Positions 1 through 7,887 of a stretch of 14,469 nucleotides of DNA are shown piece by piece. The notes under the pieces are model-generated. The model ran no database searches. It was not told the origin of the DNA and was given only the letters and a program-made list of their open reading frames with translations. The number at the start of each line of letters is the position of its first letter. Positions within the stretch are counted from its first letter, which is position 1. The stretch is from DASZXJ01 sp035545895. Its GTDB lineage: Bacteria; Planctomycetota; Phycisphaerae; Tepidisphaerales; Tepidisphaeraceae. The translations under genes and the position numbers were made by a program. The stretch is from assembly GCA_035545895.1 (NCBI GenBank), contig DASZXJ010000157.1, forward strand, positions 1-14,469. The letters are read 5' to 3'.

Positions 1-1924
1 TGGAGGTCAAAACGAAAACCGCCGAGCCGTTGGTGATATCCACGTCGTGAGCAGCCGAGATCGTGACGACCTGATTCACATTCCAATTGGCACTGGTGAA
101 GGTCAGGGTGGTCTTGTCGACGGTGAGGTCGGCATCGCCGCCGTTCTGCTTGGCGATGTTGACCACAACATCTGAAACCGGCTGAGCGCCAAGCTTGACC
201 GAGAACGTCTGGCTGTTGCTTTCCGGCACATTGACCGTCAGTGGCGAAGCGACAATGCCCTGCGTGTCGTTGTCGACGATGGTCACCGTGGGCGTGCCGT
301 TATTGTGCACGACATATCCCGTACCGGCATCGATAATCACAACGACCGTTTCATCGGTTTCATCGGAGCCATCATCGACGGGAACGACTTTCAGAACGAA
401 CGAAGTTTGATTCGCGGCAATGGTGACCGAGCCGGTATGGGCGTTGGCATCGACGGTGACGGCGCCGCCGTTGGCATCGGTGAAGACAAAGTCATTGCCC
501 GAGCCATACGTTGCCGACCCGGACCAACTGAAATTGACCGAGCGGCTTTGCGTGTTGTCGTCATTCGTTCGATCAATGGTGAAGGTGCCGGCGACGGTGT
601 TGGCTTCGGCGGCATCACCGGCGGCGGAGGAACTGACAATCGCCGACCGCGAGAAAAGCCGGCCGAACAACGATTGCACCGAACCCTGATTGAAATCGAT
701 CTGTTCATTCCATGCAATCAACACGTTGCCATTTGCGTTGAGCGTAATATGTGAAGCGGTTGAACCGAAATAATTCGGTCCCGCGGAAGCAGTATCCACG
801 TGAAATTCGGTTGCGTCGGCAACACCCGATGAATCGTACGATTTGGCGCGTACTTGGGGGACCGTGGTGTGACTGGTATCCCATGCGACGACGAAGTTGC
901 CCGAAGATTCGACCGCCACCGATGGGCGCAACTGATCGCTGGTGGTTACGTCGTTGACCAGGAATTCCGTGCCCTGAGCGGCGCCGCTGCTGTTGAATCG
1001 CTGAGCATAGATGCCACTGCCATCGCCATCCTGAGCGGCGCTTTCCCAGGCGACAACGAAGTTGCCGCTCGAGTCCATTCCGATACTGGGTGCGGTTTGA
1101 TTGCCCGTGGTAAAGGTATTGACGAGAAATTCAGTCCCCTGTGCGGCAGCGGATGCATTGAATCGGCGGGCATAAATGCCGTAGCTGCTGCCATCCTGCG
1201 CATCACTCTGCCACGCAACGGCGAAATCGCCGGAACTATCCATCGCGATGGAGGGAAGGGCCTGGGCGCCCGTGGTAAACGAATTGACCAGAAATTCCGT
1301 TCCCTGCGCGACGGCGGATGAGTTGTATCGGCGGGCATAAATGCCGTAGCCGCTGCCATCCTGACCGTCGCTGGTCCACGCGATCACAAATTCGCCGGTG
1401 GATTTCATCGCAATCGCCGGCGCAAATTGGTCGCCTGTCGTGAAGGAATTGACCTGAAACTCTCCGCCCAGCGCCGTGCCTGAAGCGTTGTAAGCGCGGG
1501 CTTCGATGCCTAGCCCGTCGCCATCAGCGGTGTTGAGATTGGACCAGGTAATCACGAAATTGCCGCTGGAATCCATGGCGACGCCAAGGTCATCGACGGT
1601 TGCATCGCTGGTTACGGTGTTGACCTGAAACGCAGCGCCTTGCGCTACGCCGGCGGCATTGAACCGCCGGGCGAAGATCTGCGTGACTGCCGTGGGAGAG
1701 GTGATCTCGCGCTTCCAGGCGACGACAATATCGCCGGCAGGATCCATGGCGACGCTCGTGCCGACCTGATCGCCCGTCGTGAACGAATTCAACTGGAATT
1801 CGTTCCCCAGCGAAGTGAGGCTCATCAGCGTGCGATTTTCCAATTCCTGGACGGCCGCTTGAGCAGTGCCGGCAACAGCGCGACGGAGGACCCGCGCGCC
1901 CTTTCGTGATCTGCGCCCGAACAT
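1..1924 (-). CDS. Giant modular secreted protein with LExR-type N-terminal motif, sevenfold repeats and Calx-beta-like domains (3' end outside window)
   Basis: I translated this frame by hand. It has no stop from the ATG at 1924 down to base 1, giving 641 residues of an N-terminal part whose end lies beyond the window. Residues 1-26 are basic and are followed by ELENRTLMSL (27-36), a variant of the planctomycete LEPR-XLL-type N-terminal motif. Residues about 37-425 hold seven copies of a repeat of about 55 residues, with a core like PSIAMDSSGDFAVAW, then QDGSxYGIYARRFN and GTEFLVNSFTTG. Residues about 428-551 resemble a Calx-beta domain ending DNDTQG, and a second similar domain begins at VPESNSQTFSVKL. 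The protein is closely related to the next two genes to its right, so a C-terminal RTX block is expected but not seen. An in-frame ATG at 2014 would add 30 residues. I prefer 1924 because the candidate promoter start falls near 2013. Function is inferred only: surface or secreted adhesion or matrix protein. Confidence 0.85.
   Translation of the reverse strand, partial: MFGRRSRKGARVLRRAVAGTAQAAVQELENRTLMSLTSLGNEFQLNSFTTGDQVGTSVAMDPAGDIVVAWKREITSPTAVTQIFARRFNAAGVAQGAAFQVNTVTSDATVDDLGVAMDSSGNFVITWSNLNTADGDGLGIEARAYNASGTALGGEFQVNSFTTGDQFAPAIAMKSTGEFVIAWTSDGQDGSGYGIYARRYNSSAVAQGTEFLVNSFTTGAQALPSIAMDSSGDFAVAWQSDAQDGSSYGIYARRFNASAAAQGTEFLVNTFTTGNQTAPSIGMDSSGNFVVAWESAAQDGDGSGIYAQRFNSSGAAQGTEFLVNDVTTSDQLRPSVAVESSGNFVVAWDTSHTTVPQVRAKSYDSSGVADATEFHVDTASAGPNYFGSTASHITLNANGNVLIAWNEQIDFNQGSVQSLFGRLFSRSAIVSSSAAGDAAEANTVAGTFTIDRTNDDNTQSRSVNFSWSGSATYGSGNDFVFTDANGGAVTVDANAHTGSVTIAANQTSFVLKVVPVDDGSDETDETVVVIIDAGTGYVVHNNGTPTVTIVDNDTQGIVASPLTVNVPESNSQTFSVKLGAQPVSDVVVNIAKQNGGDADLTVDKTTLTFTSANWNVNQVVTISAAHDVDITNGSAVFVLTS
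650..1816 (-). repeat. Seven tandem coding repeats of about 165 bases (putative beta-propeller blades)
   Basis: Seven consecutive copies are visible in the translation. Their cores are TSVAMDPAGDIVVAW, LGVAMDSSGNFVITW, PAIAMKSTGEFVIAW, PSIAMDSSGDFAVAW, PSIGMDSSGNFVVAW, PSVAVESSGNFVVAW and SHITLNANGNVLIAW. The middle copies are most alike at DNA level and the first and last are the most diverged. The period is 54-55 residues. The blade interpretation is inference from copy number and the beta-rich pattern. Confidence 0.8.
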
Positions 1925-1994
1925 ATAAAACCTGGCCCTTCCGCCTGTTAAGTGACTTTTCCCGCCCGAAAAACTTGAACGGATACGACGTCCC

Positions 1995-2011
1995 CGTGGC
2001 GGGAAGCCACG
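1995..2011. other. Six-base-pair hairpin in the leader of the partial surface-protein gene
   Basis: CGTGGC, a five-base loop and GCCACG form a perfect palindrome. If the proposed promoter at 2020-2048 is used, this hairpin sits at the very 5' end of the transcript, where such structures often stabilise mRNA. No T-run follows on either strand, so it is not a canonical terminator. Confidence 0.4.
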
Positions 2012-2019
2012 CATTTGTG

Positions 2020-2048
2020 ATTATCAAGTTCAGTCCCGACCGACGCAA
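2020..2048 (-). promoter_or_regulatory. Candidate sigma70-type promoter for the partial surface-protein gene
   Basis: On the minus strand there is TTGCGT (2048-2043), a 17-base spacer, and GATAAT (2025-2020), which matches the -10 consensus at five of six positions. The predicted transcript start is near 2013, about 88 bases before the ATG at 1924. The remainder of the 217-base gap (1925-2141) holds only the hairpin at 1995-2011. A weak purine-rich stretch (GGCGGAAGGG) precedes the ATG. This is a pattern match only. Confidence 0.35.
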
Positions 2049-2141
2049 GAAATCCCGCGACAGGTGCCACTGGCCGGCCCGATTTTTCCGGTTCAAATCG
2101 TCAAATCGGACATTTTGAGCGCCTCTGATCCCAATCGCGGA

Positions 2142-4325
2142 TTACGCCACGAATTCGATCGAAATCAGGTCATCCGCCTGATCGTCGAAGACCGAGTCGG
2201 TGCCAATGCCGCCATTGAGGATGTCAACGGCGTTGTCGCGATCTTCCAGGAAATCGTTGCCGGCACCGCCCATGAGCGTATCAATTCCAGGCCCGCCGAA
2301 AATGTGGTCGTTGTGATTGCCGCCATCGACTGAATCATTGCCGGCTTCGGCGTAAATGGTGTCGTTGTTGTTACCGCCCAGGACGGTGTCATCGCCCGCG
2401 CCCGCGTAGACGCGGTCGGCGCCGGCGCCGGCATCGATATAGTCGGGAGCATCCTGTCCATACAGGCGGTCGTTGCCGTCCCCGCCGAAGATTCGGTTAT
2501 TGTGTTTGCCGCCATCGAGCCGGTCATCGCCGCCGTTACCGATGAGCGTATCCTTGCCGGCTGCGCCGGTGAGCGTATCGTTGCCGCTGCCTCCGATGAT
2601 GCAGTCATTGCCAAGTCCGCCCAGCACATAGCTGCCCGGCACGCCGTTGCCGATGGTCACGACATCGTTGCCATCATCGCCATAGACCTGGATATGGAGG
2701 ATCGCTCCAACATTGGTGAAAGTCTGGCTGATTCCGTTGCGGAAGATGGTCAGCACATTGCCCGCAACGCTCAGGCTGATGACATCGGCGCTGGTGGTGC
2801 CGTTGACGACAAGCGTGCCATTGATGAGCGTGGCAAAGTTGCCGCCGGTCGTCACTCCGCCGGTATAGGTGATGTTGTTGTCGGTATTGACCGAAGCCAG
2901 ATTGGCGTTGCCGACGGTATCGTGGCAAGTCGCAGCAGGCAGGCTGATGATGACGGTACCCGCCTGGGTCATGCCGCTGACCTCCGCGGTGAACGTATTG
3001 TTGCCGTTGTTGGTCAGATTAACGGTGGTCGCACCGGCCGTGCCGGACAGAACAATGTCGCTGGGATTCAAATCGCTGATCGCTTCGTTGAACGAGATCA
3101 GGAAACTGACCGGCGAGGTGACGCCCGGATCAAACTGCCCAACCGCCTGCGTGATGGTTGGCGTGGGCGGAACTGTGTCAACGGTGATGGTAATGGATGC
3201 CGAATCCGGCGATTCCCCCAGCCCGCTTTCGACCTGCCTTGCAGTGATCACATGCGTGCCGTCAGTCAGATCGACATTGCCGTCGGTGACAATGGTGACT
3301 GGCACTTCCCCCTTGAATGAACTGGAGACCTGGCTGCCAATGAGTACTCCATCGGCGTATATCTCCGCCGTCACACCATTGTCGACACCAGTGACGGTAA
3401 AAGCCAGTGTTCGATTGGCCGACGAATTGTCGCGATTGGTCTGCAAATCGCTATGGCTGTTTCCGGAATCGGAAGAAGCCGACAGCGTAAGGTTTGTCGG
3501 CGGAACAGATCGCAGCAGGCCATCATCCACTTCGGTTGCGACCACATCCTGCTCAACAAAGCCGGAAGAAGTCACCGCGTAAGTCGCTGTATCGTTCGTG
3601 ATGTCGCTGTCAAACCCTTTTGAAATCGTGACCACCTGGTTGACGTTCCAGTTGTTTGTCGTAAACGTCAATTGCGATTTATCCGACGAAAAAGCCGTGT
3701 CGCTGTTAACCAGGGCGGCAATACCCACGACGACATCCGCCAGCGGGCGGGCACCGAGCTTGACTGTAAATGTCTGACTCAACCCCTCGGTCACATTGAT
3801 TGCAAGCGGAGTGACGACCAGCCCCTGCACATCATCATCGGTGATCGTGACGGTGGGCGGCAGCGAGTTATCGGGGGTGTAGTTGATTCCCGCAGCGACG
3901 GTCAGCGTGACCGTTTCATTCGGATCGACGAATCCATCATCATTGGGAACGACCCTCATGACAAACGTATCAACGCCGATCGGCAACACGATCGATCCGG
4001 TCTTGGCGACGCTGTTGACGGAAATCACCACGTCATTGGCATCCTTGAAGACAAAGTCCTCGTCGAGCGTGCTGCCGTAGGTGGCAGTGCCGGACCAACT
4101 GAAATTGACGGTCAGGCTGTTGCTGTTGTCATCGGTCGTGCGGACAAAGGTGAACTCGCCAGGCACCTGGCCTGCTTCCAATGCGGTGCCGTTGGTGGCA
4201 GTAGCGGAGATGGTTGTGGCGAACAGGACACGCCTTTCAAGGGATTCAGCGTAAACCCGCGACACGACCGGTCGCACGGCGCGGGCGATTGCACGAGAGC
4301 CGGTCAGAGACTTGCGCAGAAACAT
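2142..4325 (-). CDS. Secreted Calx-beta / Ig-like / RTX-repeat protein with LExR-type N-terminal motif
   Basis: This encodes 727 residues from the ATG at 4325, which has GGAGA six bases upstream. An in-frame ATG at 4352 lies inside a hairpin loop and lacks a ribosome-binding site. Domains in order: a basic leader with SLERRVLF at 28-35; a Calx-beta-like domain (about 37-165, ending DDDVQG); a second beta domain (about 165-267) containing VTEGLSQTFTVKL and ending VATEVDDG; an Ig-like domain with DLTDGTHVITARQ (about 270-387); an Ig-like domain with FNEAISDLNPSDI (about 387-490); a short beta segment; and about 16 RTX nonapeptides (about 565-715). RTX repeats of the GGxGxDxxx type bind calcium and fold as a parallel beta-roll in known proteins. 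No catalytic domain is visible. It lacks the sevenfold repeat found in both flanking relatives. It lies 47 bases after the upstream relative, probably in one transcript. A structural or adhesive surface role is inferred. Confidence 0.88.
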   Translation of the reverse strand: MFLRKSLTGSRAIARAVRPVVSRVYAESLERRVLFATTISATATNGTALEAGQVPGEFTFVRTTDDNSNSLTVNFSWSGTATYGSTLDEDFVFKDANDVVISVNSVAKTGSIVLPIGVDTFVMRVVPNDDGFVDPNETVTLTVAAGINYTPDNSLPPTVTITDDDVQGLVVTPLAINVTEGLSQTFTVKLGARPLADVVVGIAALVNSDTAFSSDKSQLTFTTNNWNVNQVVTISKGFDSDITNDTATYAVTSSGFVEQDVVATEVDDGLLRSVPPTNLTLSASSDSGNSHSDLQTNRDNSSANRTLAFTVTGVDNGVTAEIYADGVLIGSQVSSSFKGEVPVTIVTDGNVDLTDGTHVITARQVESGLGESPDSASITITVDTVPPTPTITQAVGQFDPGVTSPVSFLISFNEAISDLNPSDIVLSGTAGATTVNLTNNGNNTFTAEVSGMTQAGTVIISLPAATCHDTVGNANLASVNTDNNITYTGGVTTGGNFATLINGTLVVNGTTSADVISLSVAGNVLTIFRNGISQTFTNVGAILHIQVYGDDGNDVVTIGNGVPGSYVLGGLGNDCIIGGSGNDTLTGAAGKDTLIGNGGDDRLDGGKHNNRIFGGDGNDRLYGQDAPDYIDAGAGADRVYAGAGDDTVLGGNNNDTIYAEAGNDSVDGGNHNDHIFGGPGIDTLMGGAGNDFLEDRDNAVDILNGGIGTDSVFDDQADDLISIEFVA
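2180..2630 (-). repeat. RTX nonapeptide repeat block (about 16 units)
   Basis: The units run from LGGLGNDCI and IGGSGNDTL to MGGAGNDFL and end with a degenerate NGGIGTDSV. Several units have lost calcium-ligand residues, for example YGQDAPDYI and DAGAGADRV. Unit number and register match the block at 4400-4861. The first 90 bases (2541-2630) match 4772-4861 at about 83 percent by hand count. Confidence 0.85.
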
Positions 4326-4338
4326 CGAATGTCTCCAA

Positions 4339-4364
4339 TCGCCCGCAGGCATATGAGCGGGCGA
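4339..4364. promoter_or_regulatory. Intercistronic hairpin before the ribosome-binding site of the RTX protein gene
   Basis: TCGCCCGC and GCGGGCGA form a perfect eight-base-pair stem around a ten-base loop. It lies between the stop of the upstream gene (4373) and the GGAGA Shine-Dalgarno sequence of the downstream gene (start 4325). There is no T-run, so it is more likely an mRNA-processing, stabilising or translation-tuning structure than a terminator. It argues against the ATG at 4352, which falls inside the loop. Confidence 0.5.
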
Positions 4365-4372
4365 GAAATTGG

Positions 4373-7300
4373 TTAGAGGGTGTTCTCGATCGATCTCAGG
4401 ATATCGATATCGTCGGCGAAGGCGGAGTCATTTCCGTCGCCGCCGATGATGCTGTCAACGCTGCCATCCTGATCGGCGATGATATCATTGCCCCTCCCGC
4501 CAAGCAGGCTGTCATTTCCATTGCCGCCGAAAATATGGTCGTTCTGGCTTCCGCCGTCGATGGTATCGTTGCCATCATCGCCGTAGATGGTGTCGTTGCC
4601 GTTGCCGCCGGTCATATTGTCGGCCGAGCCGTTGCCGTACATGCGGTCGTTGCCATCGCCGCCATCGAGCAGGTCAAGCCCATCGCCGCCGTAGATTCGG
4701 TCGTCGCCGGCGCCGCCCTGAATGACGTTGCCATGTTTGCCGCCATTGAGATTGTCGTTGCCGGCGTTTCCGATGAGCGTATCCTTGCCGGATGCGCCCG
4801 TGAGCGAATCATCTCCTTCACCGCCGATCAGGCAGTCATTGCCAAGCCCGCCCAGCACGTAGGTGCTGACGATGGCGCGTCCGATCGCGACCACGTCGTT
4901 GCCATCATCCGAGAAAACCTGGATGCGGGAAATATCGGCGTTATTAAACGCCTGCACGACGTTATTGCGCTGCACAATCAGCGAGGCGCTATCGCGGAAC
5001 AGGAAGATCGTGTCTTTCTCGGTCGTGCCGTTGACCACGAGCAAGCCATTGGTCAGGGTGGCGAACGGCGTGAAAATCGCCGCCGATCCCGTGTAAGTCA
5101 CCGAATTATCGAGATTGATCGAAGCCAGGCTCGGGTTGCCCGCCAGATCCGAAACCACCGCCGCGGGGATATTGATCGTCACGGTTCCCGCGGTGGAAAT
5201 CTGCGTGATGGTAATGATGTAGTTTTTGCCGCTGCCGGTCAGGCTGGCCACCGCGCCGGTGGCGGTTCCCGACACCTGCACGTTACCGATGTTGAACCCA
5301 CTGACCGCTTGATTAAATATCACCGAAAAGGCGATCGGCAGCGACGAGGTCGGGTCGGCCTGCTGTTTTAGCTGGCTGATGGTGACGACCGGTTGCGTGG
5401 TCACGACCGAGACGCTCAACGAACTCGACGCCACCGACAATCCCTTGCCGACCTCAGTTTGCTTGGCGGTGAATACGTGAGATCCATCGGTCAAATCGAG
5501 GCCGCCGCTGGTCGTAATGGTCGTCGTCGTGCCCGTTGCCACGCCCGTTCCAACCAGTGTTCCATCGGCAAAAAGCTGGACCGTTGCGCCGGCGATGGTG
5601 CCGGGAATATCGAAGGTCAGCGCCTTGCCGACTGATGAGTTATCAAGTTTGGTGATGTTATCCGTGCTGCTTGAGCCGGTATCAGAACCCGCCTGCAGAT
5701 CAGGCGCGCCGGTGGCAGCGCTGGGCGGCACATCATCATCCACTTCGGTGGCGACCACGTTAAAGGTTGCCAACAGGTCCGAGGAAACAGCGAAAGTCGC
5801 CGTTCCATTAAGGCTGTCCGCGTCCTGGGCATCGCTGATCGTCACGTTTTGAATGACATTGAAATTGGTGGCGTTGAATATCAACTGCGTCACGTTCGAG
5901 GTCAGGTCTGCATCGCCACCGCTGAGCACATTGATATTGACAATGAGATTGGCCGAGGGCCTGGCGTTTAATTTTACGCCGAATGTACTGCTGCCCCCTT
6001 CAGGCACGGAAATTGTCAGCGGTGAAACAATCAGCCCTTGGATGTCGTTGTCCTCAATCGTGACGGTCTGAGGTGCGTTTGTATTGTTGGCCAGATATCC
6101 CAGGCCTTTTTCAATTGTGAGGGTGATGGTTTCGTTATCGTCATCGAACGTGTCATCAAACGGAATAACTTTGATGATCGCCTGGGTCTGACCCGCGGGA
6201 ATGGTGATGGTGGCGGTTTTAGTGACCTGATTGACGTTGGTCAGGAATGCGTTGTTTGCATCGCGGAATACGAAGTCCTGGCTGTTGGTCACGCCATAAG
6301 TCGCCAGGCCCGCCCAACTGAAATTGACAGTCTGGCTGAGCGAGGTGTCGGCGTTGGTGCGTGTCACAACAAAGGTGCCATTGACCGGACCGGTTTCCGA
6401 TGCGGCTGTCACGGTCGCAACAACCGAAACGGATGTCTGGGCGTTGGTCAGTTGGAACTGTTGAGCTTCGACGTTTTTATTGTTGCTTTGGTCAATTCCG
6501 CTCTGCCAGATGACGACGAAATCGCCGTCCGGGTCCATGGCGATGGCGGCATTGTCCTGATCGACGGTCGTGGTTGTATTCACAATGAAATTGCTGCCGA
6601 TCGGCACGTTCCCGCGAATGCTGTAAGCCTGCCCGATCACGCCGTTATCATCGCCGTCCGGCCCGTTGCTCTGGAACACAACAACAAAATCGCCGACACG
6701 ATTCATGGCAACAGCCGGTCGATCCTGAATATCCGCGGTGACGGAATTCACAAGGAATTCGGTTCCCTGAGCCACCGGTGTGGCATGGAAGTCGAAGACG
6801 CGGGCGTAGACTCCGCCATCTGTGTCTAAAGTGGCATCAGTCCCCGCGAAGGCGACCACGAAATCTCCCTGCGCATCCATCGCGACGTCGGGAATCGATT
6901 GATCGCCATCCGTCAGGGTGTTGACCTGCACATCGACGAACCCCGAAGGCTGGGCCGATACCAGGATCGTTGGATCGATCAGATCGTGAACCAGACTATA
7001 GCGTCGGTAAAAGATGTCCCTGCCCTGCGTGAGATAATTGTAGCCGCTGAAAACGACCACAAAATCGCCGGCGGCATCCATGGCGACATCGGACTGAATC
7101 TGCGTGCCGTCCGTTGAAGTGTTTACCTTGAATTCGCTGGCGGTGATGCTGGCAAAGCTGGGGTTAAGCACCCGGGCATAAATTCCGCCGGCCGAGCCGT
7201 CCTGGAGATAGCTGGTCCAGGTGACGACACAATCGCCGGCGTCATCCATCGCAACCGCGGGATCGGTCTGATCCCCCGTGGTGAATTCGTTCAGATGAAC

Positions 7301-7789
7301 TTCAGATGTATTGCCGTTAAACGGCGTGCCATTGGCGGCAAACTTTCGGGCATATATTCCGTTTGAGAGATCGGAGTCCTGCGGAGAAACCCATACCACC
7401 ACGAAATTGCCGTCGGCATCCATGGCGACCGCCGGCTTGATCTGATCGCCACTCGGATTGTTGTTGACGAGAATGGTCGTTCCCTGCGCCACGCCGGCGG
7501 CGTTATACCGTTGGGCATAAATGTCCTGACCCAAGCTGTTGGCGGTGGTGCTGGCGGCATCGCCGTAACCCACCCAGACGACCACGTAGTTGCCGTGTGC
7601 ATCCATCGCAACGGCCGGGCTGGTTGTAAAAATGGTGGTCGACTGGTTGACGATGAACTCGCTGCCAACAGGATTGACGGCAAGCAAGGTGCGCGATTCA
7701 AGCGGCTCGTAACAGCAACTCGAAATCAGGCGTTTGATCTTCCGACGAATGGAGCTTTTTTTTGGGTGCGAATCCGGGTGCGACATCAT
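4373..7789 (-). CDS. Giant secreted protein: LExR-type motif, sevenfold repeats, Calx-beta-like, Ig-like and RTX domains
   Basis: This encodes 1138 residues from the ATG at 7789, which is preceded by AGGTGGAGGT nine bases upstream. A longer reading from 7843 adds 18 residues without that signal. The basic leader carries PLESRTLL at 29-36, matching the LEPR-XLL-type motif of planctomycete exported proteins. Residues about 42-430 hold seven repeats with cores such as PAVAMDADGNFVVVW and xxGIYARxF. A Calx-beta-like domain follows (about 453-583, ending DNDIQG), then a second beta domain (583-685, ending VATEVDDD), two Ig-like domains (about 690-800 and 800-900), a linker strand region, and about 16 RTX nonapeptides (about 977-1125). 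It is the first gene of the minus-strand tandem, divergent from lspA. No enzyme motif is visible. Export, calcium binding and a surface or matrix role follow from the domain types and are inferred. Confidence 0.9.
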   Translation of the reverse strand: MMSHPDSHPKKSSIRRKIKRLISSCCYEPLESRTLLAVNPVGSEFIVNQSTTIFTTSPAVAMDAHGNYVVVWVGYGDAASTTANSLGQDIYAQRYNAAGVAQGTTILVNNNPSGDQIKPAVAMDADGNFVVVWVSPQDSDLSNGIYARKFAANGTPFNGNTSEVHLNEFTTGDQTDPAVAMDDAGDCVVTWTSYLQDGSAGGIYARVLNPSFASITASEFKVNTSTDGTQIQSDVAMDAAGDFVVVFSGYNYLTQGRDIFYRRYSLVHDLIDPTILVSAQPSGFVDVQVNTLTDGDQSIPDVAMDAQGDFVVAFAGTDATLDTDGGVYARVFDFHATPVAQGTEFLVNSVTADIQDRPAVAMNRVGDFVVVFQSNGPDGDDNGVIGQAYSIRGNVPIGSNFIVNTTTTVDQDNAAIAMDPDGDFVVIWQSGIDQSNNKNVEAQQFQLTNAQTSVSVVATVTAASETGPVNGTFVVTRTNADTSLSQTVNFSWAGLATYGVTNSQDFVFRDANNAFLTNVNQVTKTATITIPAGQTQAIIKVIPFDDTFDDDNETITLTIEKGLGYLANNTNAPQTVTIEDNDIQGLIVSPLTISVPEGGSSTFGVKLNARPSANLIVNINVLSGGDADLTSNVTQLIFNATNFNVIQNVTISDAQDADSLNGTATFAVSSDLLATFNVVATEVDDDVPPSAATGAPDLQAGSDTGSSSTDNITKLDNSSVGKALTFDIPGTIAGATVQLFADGTLVGTGVATGTTTTITTSGGLDLTDGSHVFTAKQTEVGKGLSVASSSLSVSVVTTQPVVTISQLKQQADPTSSLPIAFSVIFNQAVSGFNIGNVQVSGTATGAVASLTGSGKNYIITITQISTAGTVTINIPAAVVSDLAGNPSLASINLDNSVTYTGSAAIFTPFATLTNGLLVVNGTTEKDTIFLFRDSASLIVQRNNVVQAFNNADISRIQVFSDDGNDVVAIGRAIVSTYVLGGLGNDCLIGGEGDDSLTGASGKDTLIGNAGNDNLNGGKHGNVIQGGAGDDRIYGGDGLDLLDGGDGNDRMYGNGSADNMTGGNGNDTIYGDDGNDTIDGGSQNDHIFGGNGNDSLLGGRGNDIIADQDGSVDSIIGGDGNDSAFADDIDILRSIENTL
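4400..4861 (-). repeat. RTX nonapeptide repeat block (about 16 units)
   Basis: Units read LGGLGNDCL, IGGEGDDSL, TGASGKDTL, IGNAGNDNL, then on through DGGDGNDRM and YGDDGNDTI to IGGDGNDSA. They are better conserved than in the downstream paralogue, so this copy more probably binds calcium. Landmark units (the fifth with KH, the twelfth with xNDHI) fall in the same place in both proteins. Confidence 0.87.
6440..7675 (-). repeat. Seven tandem coding repeats (putative beta-propeller blades)
   Basis: Seven cores are seen in order: PAVAMDAHGNYVVVW, PAVAMDADGNFVVVW, PAVAMDDAGDCVVTW, SDVAMDAAGDFVVVF, PDVAMDAQGDFVVAF, PAVAMNRVGDFVVVF and AAIAMDPDGDFVVIW. Spacing varies from about 50 to 70 residues because of inserts between cores. 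The copy number equals that in the partial gene at 1-1924. Confidence 0.8.
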
Positions 7790-7807
7790 GTAGAGACGAC
7801 CTCCACC

Positions 7808-7870
7808 TGCCGCAAATTTCAGCAACGCGCGCCTAAACAGCACAAGACGCTCCCGCGCGCTCCAGCGGCA
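7808..7870. other. Nested inverted repeats in the leader of the giant surface-protein gene
   Basis: TGCCGC (7808-7813) pairs with GCGGCA (7865-7870). Inside it, GCGCGC (7827-7832) can pair with GCGCGC (7855-7860). On the minus strand the structure ends two bases before the GGTGGAGG ribosome-binding region, so it could influence translation. Stability has not been calculated. Confidence 0.3.
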
Positions 7871-7887
7871 AGAATTGACACGCTTTA

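Noticed and set aside
650..1816. Regularly spaced 165-base repeats considered as a CRISPR or satellite array
   Set aside because: The period, open frame and conserved protein cores show that they are coding tandem repeats. There are no identical short repeats with unique spacers.
2502..3320. 272-codon plus-strand open frame
   Set aside because: Same effect as above, opposite the RTX and Ig-like part of the second surface protein.
4214..5371. 385-codon plus-strand open frame rich in Ala, Val and Ile
   Set aside because: It is antisense to the RTX and Ig-like coding region. The periodic GGxGxDxxx codons keep the opposite strand open, giving an artificial VAIAAxD-type repeat. It has no ribosome-binding logic and the coding signal is clearly on the minus strand.
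7700..7720. ISSC in the leader of the giant surface protein, resembling a lipobox beside lspA
   Set aside because: No hydrophobic segment precedes the cysteine, so it cannot be a lipoprotein signal peptide. The divergent position next to lspA is not evidence of a functional link.
7875..7880. Perfect TTGACA on the plus strand upstream of lspA
   Set aside because: The only AT-rich -10-like sequence (TAATTA) is five bases away, and 16-18 bases downstream is GC-rich, so it cannot be a normal -35 element.
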